Part shown: positions 23,270 through 28,126 of the stretch, piece by piece | Position numbering within the stretch: position 1 is the stretch's first letter | Layout: the number at the start of each line of letters is the position of its first letter | NCBI GenBank assembly: GCA_052143655.1 | Contig: JBKQSL010000167.1 | Span: forward strand, 1-28,126 | Length of the DNA stretch: 28,126 nucleotides | Reading direction: 5' to 3' | Source of the DNA: CAVSUR01 sp052143655 | GTDB taxonomy: Bacteria; Actinomycetota; Actinomycetes; Streptosporangiales; Streptosporangiaceae | Translations under genes and position numbers: made by a program | The notes under the pieces: generated by a model | Database searches by the model: none | Told to the model about the DNA's origin: nothing | The model's input: only the letters and a program-made list of their open reading frames with translations

Positions 23270-23748
23270 GCGGTGCCGGCCGTCCCGGCGGCCGGGCCGT
23301 GCCGGCCGCGGGCATCAGCCTCGGCGTGGCCGCCACCCGCTGGCATCCCGAGATCACCGACCTGCTGGTGGCCCGGGCGCTGGCCGCTGCGGCCGCCTGC
23401 GGCGTGACCGACCCGGTCGTGGTCCGGGTGCCCGGCGCGGTGGAGCTGCCGGTGGTGGCCGCCGAGCTGGCCCGCCGCCATCACGCCGTCGCCTGCCTGG
23501 GCGCGGTCATCCGCGGCGGCACGCCGCACTTCGAGTACGTCTGCGACGCGGTCACCTACGGGCTGACCCGGGTTGCCCTGGACTCCGGCGTGCCGGTCGG
23601 CAACGGCGTGCTTACCTGCGACACGGCCGAGCAGGCGGCCGAGCGGGCCGGGGGCGAGGGCAGCAGCGAGGACAAGGGCTGGGACGCCGTGCTCGCCGCG
23701 CTGGAGACCGCCCTGGTACTGCGCGACCTGCGGCAGGGCACCAGCTGA
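23266..23748 (+). CDS. ribH: 6,7-dimethyl-8-ribityllumazine synthase
   Basis: RibH joins the pyrimidine and DHBP to give the lumazine substrate of riboflavin synthase, and usually forms large hollow shells. The 160-aa product has VPGAVELPVVAAELA, the substrate loop GAVIRGGTPHFEYVCDAV, VPVGNGVLTCDTAEQA and the C-terminal GWDAVLAALE. A long frame starts farther upstream, but the ATG at 23266 that overlaps the ribBA stop (ATGA) gives the family start. The operon ends with a hairpin 10 bases after the stop. Confidence 0.95.
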   Translation: MSGAGRPGGRAVPAAGISLGVAATRWHPEITDLLVARALAAAAACGVTDPVVVRVPGAVELPVVAAELARRHHAVACLGAVIRGGTPHFEYVCDAVTYGLTRVALDSGVPVGNGVLTCDTAEQAAERAGGEGSSEDKGWDAVLAALETALVLRDLRQGTS

Positions 23749-23757
23749 CGGCGCAGC

Positions 23758-23782
23758 GCCCGGCCGCTGCTACCGGCCGGGC
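23758..23782 (+). terminator. Terminator of the riboflavin operon
   Basis: GCCCGGCCG (23758-23766) pairs perfectly with CGGCCGGGC (23774-23782) around a 7-base loop, starting 10 bases after the ribH stop. It has no T tract. Confidence 0.6.
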
Positions 23783-23904
23783 CAGGCGAGCACCGGGCCG
23801 CAGGCGCGCAGCGCGACACGCGCCCCCGGCGGCAGCTGCCGGGCACCGAGAGTCCGCACGATGATCGGCTGCTCGTCGGCCGGCGGCGCGGGCCGCACCT
23901 GCAC
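23770..23904 (-). CDS. Possible small protein, 44 aa
   Basis: A minus-strand frame opens with GTG (23902-23904) after AAGGA at 5 bases spacing and encodes MQVRPAPPADEQ, IIVRTLGARQLPPGARV and ALRACGPVLAWPGR. Almost every third codon position is G or C while second positions are much less so, the mark of real coding DNA in such genomes. The end (PPGARVALRACGPVLAWPG) recalls the last strands of TOBE-type domains at the C terminus of ABC ATPases, so it may be the remnant of a lost gene. Its stop lies in the loop of the rib terminator, which weakens the case for an intact gene. Confidence 0.3.
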   Translation of the reverse strand: MQVRPAPPADEQPIIVRTLGARQLPPGARVALRACGPVLAWPGR

Positions 23905-24022
23905 GGCTTTCCTTCAGGCGCGCGGCCGTACCCGCCAGCCACCGGGCCCGCGGCGCTGCCCGCAGGTAGCGTGGCCGAGTCGGCCGCCACGTACCCTGAG
24001 GACCTACCCGAGGGGATAGCCC

Positions 24023-25180
24023 GTGCGCGACATCCTGGACCAGATCGTCAAGTGGTGGGACAGCGGTGAGACGTTCGGCCTTGCCACGGTCGTCCGCACC
24101 TACTCCAGCGCGCCGCATGAGCCCGGCGCGGCCATGGCGGTCTCCGCGGACGGCGAGGCAGTCGGCAGCGTATCCGGCGGCTGCGTCGAGGGCTCGGTCT
24201 ACGAGCTGGCCGGGCAGGTCCGCGGCAGCGGCCAGGCGGTGGCGCAGCGGTACGGGATCAGCGACGACGACGCGTTCGCGGTCGGCCTGACATGCGGCGG
24301 CATCATCGACATCTTCGTCGAGCCGGTAAGCAGGGAACGGTTCCCCGAGCTGGGCGAGATCGACGCCGCGATCCGGGCCGGCCGGCCCGTCGCCGTCGCC
24401 ACGGTGGTGGAAGGGCCGGGGATCATCGGGGCCCGCCGGGTCATCTGGGCCGACGCGGGCGAGGCGGCGGACGGCGGCGCGGCGGACGGCGGCGCGGCGG
24501 ACGGCGGGCCGCGCGCCTCGGGCACGCTCGGCGCCACGCAGCGGCTGGACCAGGCCGTCGACGACGACGCGCGGGGCATGCTGGCCCAGGGTGCCACTGG
24601 CATCCGCCGCTACGGGCCCGACGGCGAGCGCCGCCTGGACGACCTGTCAGTTTTCGTGCAGTCCTTCGCGCCGCCGCCCCGGATGCTCGTCTTCGGCGCG
24701 ATCGACTTCGCCGCCGCGGTCGCCAGGATCGGCAAGTTCCTCGGCTACCGGGTGACTGTGTGCGACGCCCGGCCGGTGTTCGCCACCTCCTCGCGCTTTC
24801 CCGAGGCCGACGAGGTGATCACCGACTGGCCGCACCGCTACCTAAGCCGCAGCGTCACCGACGACCGCACGGTGATCTGCGTGCTCACTCACGATCCCAA
24901 GTTCGACGTGCCGCTGCTGGAGCTGGCGCTGCGGATGCCCGCGGCCTGCATCGGCGCGATGGGCAGCAGGCGGACCCACGCCGACCGGCTGGAGCGGCTG
25001 CGCCAGGCCGGAATGACCGAGGCCGAGCTGGCCCGGCTGCGCTCGCCGATCGGGCTGGACCTCGGCGCCCGTACCCCGGAGGAGACCGCGGTCGCGATTG
25101 CGGCCGAGCTGATCCAGCTGCGGTGGGGTGGTTCCGGCCAGCCGCTGACCAGCACCGCCGGCCGGATCCACCGCAGCTGA
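24023..25180 (+). CDS. XdhC/CoxI family molybdoenzyme maturation protein
   Basis: XdhC proteins bind molybdenum cofactor, help sulfurate it and insert it into xanthine dehydrogenase or CO dehydrogenase-type enzymes. The 385-aa product has the N-terminal XdhC_CoxI domain (ATVVRTYSSAPHEPGAAMAV and GSVSGGCVEGSVYE, about 17-62, then LTCGG) and the C-terminal Rossmann-like XdhC_C domain (PRMLVFGAIDFAAAVARIGKFLGY, VCDARPVFATSSRFPEAD, CIGAMGSRRTHADR). A linker repeat AADGG (three 15-bp units, about 24466-24510) separates them. AGGGGA precedes the GTG start. A mocA-like gene lies nearby, but no molybdoenzyme structural gene is in the window. Confidence 0.9.
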   Translation: MRDILDQIVKWWDSGETFGLATVVRTYSSAPHEPGAAMAVSADGEAVGSVSGGCVEGSVYELAGQVRGSGQAVAQRYGISDDDAFAVGLTCGGIIDIFVEPVSRERFPELGEIDAAIRAGRPVAVATVVEGPGIIGARRVIWADAGEAADGGAADGGAADGGPRASGTLGATQRLDQAVDDDARGMLAQGATGIRRYGPDGERRLDDLSVFVQSFAPPPRMLVFGAIDFAAAVARIGKFLGYRVTVCDARPVFATSSRFPEADEVITDWPHRYLSRSVTDDRTVICVLTHDPKFDVPLLELALRMPAACIGAMGSRRTHADRLERLRQAGMTEAELARLRSPIGLDLGARTPEETAVAIAAELIQLRWGGSGQPLTSTAGRIHRS

Positions 25181-25186
25181 GCGGCC

Positions 25187-25223
25187 GCCAGCGGCCGCCT
25201 GCCGTCTGGCAGCCGCCGCTGGC
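25187..25223. terminator. Bidirectional hairpin between convergent genes
   Basis: GCCAGCGG (25187-25194) pairs with CCGCTGGC (25216-25223), and CTGCC (25199-25203) with GGCAG (25208-25212) around GTCT, with small internal bulges. It sits 6 bases after the xdhC stop and can also serve the convergent secreted-protein gene. The rest of 25181-25260 is GC-rich repeats of GCGGCCGCC type. Confidence 0.55.
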
Positions 25224-25260
25224 CGCCAGGCGGCCGCCCGCGGCGGCGGCAGCCCGCCAG

Positions 25261-26535
25261 TCAGCCTGGCGTCACTGCCCAGCCGGGGCTGACGAACACC
25301 AGGCCCTGTGGCCCGAATGCCGGGCCGCGCAGCCGGACCCGGGTGATGCGGCCGGTCCACGGGTTCAGCGCGCCCAGGTAGTTCGGCGGGAAGCCCGGTG
25401 CCGGGCAGGTCGCCGGCGCCCCGTTGGCGTCGCAGGGCGTGACCGCCGTGTACACCGCGCCGGGCCGGAACCAGCCGGTGACCACGTCGACGGTGTCGCC
25501 GCTGGTGTTGCTGCCGTAGAGCCGCCCGGCCGGGCTGCGCGCCCACGCGGTGTCGTCCACCGACTGCGACAGCCGCAGCACCGCCAGCCGCCGCCCCGGG
25601 CGGCCGCCTGGCCGGACGAAGATCTGCTCCTTGTCGCCCTGGCTGGTCAGCATGAAGTCACCGGCGAACCGGGCCCGCCGCGGCACGATCTCGTTGGAGT
25701 CGGGGTCGGTGAGCGCCAGCCGCACCACCCTGCCGTAACCGCGGCCGGCGTTGGCCACGATGGCACGGGCCTCGTCGGAGAACATGGGCGCGATCGCGGC
25801 GATCCGGCGGGCGCGGTGAAAAGTCACCGAGTATACCGCCGGATAGCCCGGCTGCGGCGCGGGCTTGCCGGTGGTGCCCGGCGCCGATGCGCTCACCAGC
25901 ACCCGGCCGCGCCAGATGGAGATCGCGTCGGTGCCGCCCTGGTGCGGCAGCGGCCTGCTGTAGCGGTAGTGCCGGATCTGCGCGCGCCTCCGGGCGCCTG
26001 GCGTGATCGTGTAGATGCTGGAATGCGCGTCCTCATTCACCGTGGCGATCAGCAGGTGCCGCCGGGCGTCGGCGGTGAGGCCGTCGCACTTGCCGTGGAC
26101 ATCCCACTGCCGGATAACCCGCCCGGCCGCCGTGAACTCCACGATGGTGCTTTCGGTGTCGCCGTCCGGGCTGGGCTGGCCCTGCGGGCCGACCCCGTTC
26201 TGGAACGCGGTGTACAGATGGCGGCCGAGGACCGTGATGTCGTCGGGATCAGCCAGCCGCTCGGTCCGGCGCGCGTGCCCGGTCCCGGCCGGGGTGAAGG
26301 CGTGCCGCAGCCGCTGGCCGTCCAGGATCGGCCGGACGCGGAACCGGCCGCCCGGCCACGGGCCGCCGGGGGACTGGCTGCCAGGCTGGTGCGCGGCGGC
26401 CGCGGCGGGCTCGAGCCCGGCAGCGCCGGCCGGAGCCGGGGCGGCGGTCGCCAGCAGCAGGCCTGCGGTGAGCAGGCTGGCCGGGGCCGCGGCTGCCGCC
26501 GCGGTCCTGGCGGCGGCGCGCATGGTCAGGGACAT
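25261..26535 (-). CDS. Secreted protein of unknown function, probable beta-propeller
   Basis: The 424-aa product has a signal peptide (MSLTMRAAARTA followed by an Ala/Leu-rich core, cleavage probably after APAGAAG near residue 39). The mature part alternates short strands and turns in propeller fashion: LADPDDITVLGRHLYTAFQN, STIVEFTAAGRVIRQWDV, GLTADARRHLLIATVNED, GGTDAISIWRGRVLVSAS and so on to GPQGLVFVSPG. Two cysteines near the C-terminal end (TPCDANGAPATC) may form a disulfide. I recognise no catalytic motif. The ATG start has GAGG five bases upstream. The gene lies convergent to xdhC and divergent from the mocA-like gene. A link to their molybdoenzyme pathway is not shown by the sequence. 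Confidence 0.75.
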   Translation of the reverse strand: MSLTMRAAARTAAAAAAPASLLTAGLLLATAAPAPAGAAGLEPAAAAAHQPGSQSPGGPWPGGRFRVRPILDGQRLRHAFTPAGTGHARRTERLADPDDITVLGRHLYTAFQNGVGPQGQPSPDGDTESTIVEFTAAGRVIRQWDVHGKCDGLTADARRHLLIATVNEDAHSSIYTITPGARRRAQIRHYRYSRPLPHQGGTDAISIWRGRVLVSASAPGTTGKPAPQPGYPAVYSVTFHRARRIAAIAPMFSDEARAIVANAGRGYGRVVRLALTDPDSNEIVPRRARFAGDFMLTSQGDKEQIFVRPGGRPGRRLAVLRLSQSVDDTAWARSPAGRLYGSNTSGDTVDVVTGWFRPGAVYTAVTPCDANGAPATCPAPGFPPNYLGALNPWTGRITRVRLRGPAFGPQGLVFVSPGWAVTPG

Positions 26536-26692
26536 CGGGCCTCGCTTGGGTCACCGGGTCAGCGGGGGACAGCGGCACGAGCCTTCCCGGGCAAGGTGAC
26601 GGGACGGTGACCGGTACCCGGCCGGCCGGTGAACGTCGCTGCAAGGCTGGGCTCGGCCGGCCGGACGCGCCGGGCGGTGCGGACCGGAGACC

Positions 26693-26748
26693 GCGGCCGG
26701 GCGGACTGGAAACTGCGGCCGGGCGGACTGGAAACTACAGTGGCTAGC
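26693..26748 (+). promoter_or_regulatory. 22-bp tandem duplication and leaderless promoter of the mocA-like gene
   Basis: A perfect 22-bp direct repeat occupies 26693-26714 and 26715-26736 (each starting GCGGCCGGGCGGACTGG). TACAGT (26736-26741) begins at its last base and is a good -10 box. The GTG at 26749 lies 7 bases further, as expected for a leaderless mRNA. Two helical turns per unit would suit a regulator binding the same face twice. Confidence 0.5.
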
Positions 26749-27357
26749 GTGGCGGAGCGCGTGGCCGGGATCCTGCTGGCCGCCGGGGAGGGTAGCAGGC
26801 TCGGGCGGCCCAAGGCCCTGGTGGCGGTCGGCGGCGTGCCGCTGGCCGCCCGCGGCGCGGCCCTGCTGCGCGACGGCGGCGCCGCGCCGGTCATCGTGGT
26901 CACCGGCGCAGTGCCGGTGGAGCTGCCCGGGGTCATCACCGTGCCGAACCCGGACTGGCGCACCGGGATGGGATCCTCGCTGGCGGCAGGGCTGGCGGCG
27001 GTGCCCGCCGATTGCGGTGCGGCGGTCGTCGCGCTAGCCGACCAGCCGCTGGTCGGCGCGCAGGCGGTGGGTCGGCTGATCGCGGCCAGGGCCGCCGGGG
27101 CGGCCGTCGCCGTGGCCGCCTACGGCTGCCGGCCGCGCAACCCGGTCCTGCTCGGCCGTGAGCACTGGCCGCAGGTGGTGGCGCTGGCCGTGGGCGACGC
27201 CGGGGCGCGCGGCTTCCTGCGCGCCCGGCCGGAACTGGTCACGCTGGTGGAGTGCGGCGACACCGGCCGGCCCGACGACATCGACACTCCGGCCGACCTG
27301 GCCCGGATCACGGCGGAGCTGGGATCGCCGGCCGGCGATCCAGAGGAAACAGCGTAG
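26749..27357 (+). CDS. MocA-like molybdenum cofactor cytidylyltransferase family protein
   Basis: The 202-aa product belongs to the MobA/MocA nucleotidyltransferases, which attach CMP or GMP to molybdopterin. It has the nucleotide loop LLAAGEGSRLGRPKAL (about residues 8-23), VVTGAVPVELPG, the metal-binding ADQPLVG, and the late motif GDTGRPDDIDTPADL. MocA types serve xanthine dehydrogenase-like enzymes, which fits the nearby xdhC. GTG codons at 26740, 26749 and 26761 are possible starts; 26749 agrees with the -10 box. An upstream reading from 26629 would run through the tandem repeat and is rejected. The exact cofactor product cannot be told from sequence. Confidence 0.85.
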   Translation: MAERVAGILLAAGEGSRLGRPKALVAVGGVPLAARGAALLRDGGAAPVIVVTGAVPVELPGVITVPNPDWRTGMGSSLAAGLAAVPADCGAAVVALADQPLVGAQAVGRLIAARAAGAAVAVAAYGCRPRNPVLLGREHWPQVVALAVGDAGARGFLRARPELVTLVECGDTGRPDDIDTPADLARITAELGSPAGDPEETA

Positions 27358-27384
27358 GGGAACGTGCCGAACCCGGGGGCCGGC

Positions 27385-27814
27385 TCAGGTCGGCCGGACG
27401 GCCAGTCCCCAGGAATGCGTCACGGCGTCACCAGGCTCTAGCACGAGCAGCCCGCTGCCGCTGCCGTAGGGCGCCGGAGCCGGGCGTGCGGTCGCCGAGC
27501 GCCCACCCGGCCCACCGGGTCAGGCCGTGGATGGCGTTGCCGCGACCCGGCTCGCTCAGGTCGAGCTGGTAGCTGTGCCCGCGGAAGGCGTAGCGGCCGC
27601 CGGCGACCCGGTTCGGCCAGGGCACGAGCAGCTGGCCGGCCCCGGCTGGCGGCAGCTGCGTCACGTCGTAGCCGAAAATCACCAGCGTGCCCTGGTGGCT
27701 GAGCTGGCGCAAGCCCGCGCCAAGCTCGGTGACGGTGGCCGTGTAATCACCGGCGGCGAGCTCATGCTGGGCGCCGGTCGGCGGGAGTGCGGTCGGGTTC
27801 GCCATGCTGCCCAT
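27385..27814 (-). pseudogene. Aldose 1-epimerase family gene with internal deletion
   Basis: The first about 105 codons read as an aldose 1-epimerase N terminus: TVTELGAGLRQLSHQG, LLVPWPNRVAGGRYAF and NAIHGLTRWAGWALGDRT. The frame then ends early at 27428. In a second frame, just downstream, the family's C-terminal end appears: LLVLEPGDAVTHSWGLAVRPT with a stop at 27385-27387. The whole middle of the protein, about 150 or more residues including the catalytic His and Glu region, is missing, and the join is out of frame. This is a gene inactivated by an internal deletion. ATG at 27814 or 27805 would be the start. Confidence 0.8.
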
Positions 27815-27859
27815 CCTGGCCAGTGCCCGGCACCGGAATGGCGGCGCCTCGCCGGAAAA

Positions 27860-27907
27860 TGCCGGCGGGGCTGCTTGGGGAGCGGGGGACCTTCAGCCCC
27901 GCCGGCA
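27860..27907. terminator. Hairpin with A and T flanks between pseudogene and WD40 region
   Basis: GCCGGCGGGGCT (27861-27872) pairs perfectly with its complement (27895-27906), and T27860-A27907 extends it to 13 bp, around a 22-base loop. AAAA on one side and TTT on the other would make it work in both directions. No intact gene now ends at it, so it may be left over from lost genes. Confidence 0.5.
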
Positions 27908-27937
27908 GTTTGCACGATAGCCGTCACGGCGGCGCAG

Positions 27938-28126
27938 ATGGGGGAACTTCGCCAAGCCCGCTGCAGATGCCGCGCGCGGCAAGGCTGCGGGCCGTCAGAA
28001 CTGGCCGGCGGCTCGACCGACGACAGCGTCTGGCTGTGGCGGGTCGCGGACCCGGCCCGGCCAGTGCTGCGGGCTCAGCTCACTGGCCCGGCCGGGCACG
28101 TCTACTCGGTCGCGTTCAGCCCGGAC
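27938..28126 (+). CDS. WD40-repeat protein, partial (runs off the window)
   Basis: The frame ending exactly at the last base encodes LAGGSTDDSVWLWRVADP and GPAGHVYSVAFSPD, a clear WD40 repeat end followed by the start of the next repeat. The frame can be followed up to an ATG at 27938, but the 20 or so residues before LAGGS (rich in Arg and Cys) do not look like a WD40 repeat. The gene may therefore be truncated at its 5' end here, or start at another codon. The 3' part lies outside the window. Confidence 0.5.
   Translation, partial: MGELRQARCRCRARQGCGPSELAGGSTDDSVWLWRVADPARPVLRAQLTGPAGHVYSVAFSPD

Noticed and set aside
23970..23991. Inverted repeat CGTGGC / GCCACG before xdhC as an operator
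   Set aside because: Six-base arms are common by chance in DNA this GC-rich; there is no further support.
24292..26610. Plus-strand open frame of 772 codons across xdhC and the secreted protein gene
   Set aside because: It is Arg/Gly/Pro/Ala-rich with no motif, and covers two better-supported genes on different strands.

Overview
The window is very GC-rich chromosomal DNA from an actinobacterium. The signs are strong G/C bias at third codon positions, GTG and TTG starts, TAnnnT boxes a few bases before start codons, an actinobacterial-type PriA without helicase motifs, and an FMN riboswitch before ribE-ribBA-ribH. The gene order priA, def, fmt, rsmB, rpe and then rib fits a filamentous or soil actinomycete. 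I cannot name a genus from sequence alone.

Bases 1-9344 are a housekeeping block: priA, a poorly known 551-aa protein with HEAT-like repeats, def, fmt, rsmB, a convergent DUF2786 gene, and rpe. Several of these proteins carry disordered inserts encoded by nearly perfect DNA tandem repeats. Bases 9421-10652 hold a GlxA-type AraC regulator and a divergent promoter region with a 7-bp tandem repeat.

Bases 10653-17623 are the most striking part. One 836-aa open frame joins a complete sugar-ABC ATPase domain to a GAF-like region and a complete histidine kinase. It overlaps an OmpR-type response regulator by 8 bases. Immediately downstream, on the same strand, are a XylF-like lipoprotein, a second single-domain sugar ABC ATPase with closely matching motifs, and a XylH-like permease. 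I infer a transporter-coupled sensory system: the kinase has no membrane segment of its own and may read transport through its ABC domain, with the regulator acting on the spaced TGTTAACG repeats before the binding-protein gene. A perfect 15-bp hairpin ends the operon and abuts a 17-bp palindrome that covers the start of a vapBC toxin-antitoxin pair.

Bases 18328-20922 form a gene-poor patch of visibly lower GC. It holds an IS701 transposase fragment, a heavily frameshifted IS630 transposase relic, a secreted cysteine-rich protein with its own strong terminator, and a solitary motif resembling a CRISPR repeat.

Bases 20923-23782 are the riboflavin operon: FMN riboswitch, SD-masking hairpin, ribE, ribBA and ribH with 4-base overlaps, then a terminator. 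ribD is not in the window. Bases 24023-27357 hold xdhC and a mocA-like cytidylyltransferase (molybdoenzyme maturation) around a convergent secreted protein. The window ends with an aldose 1-epimerase pseudogene with an internal deletion, an orphan terminator, and the beginning of a WD40-repeat coding region cut by the window edge.
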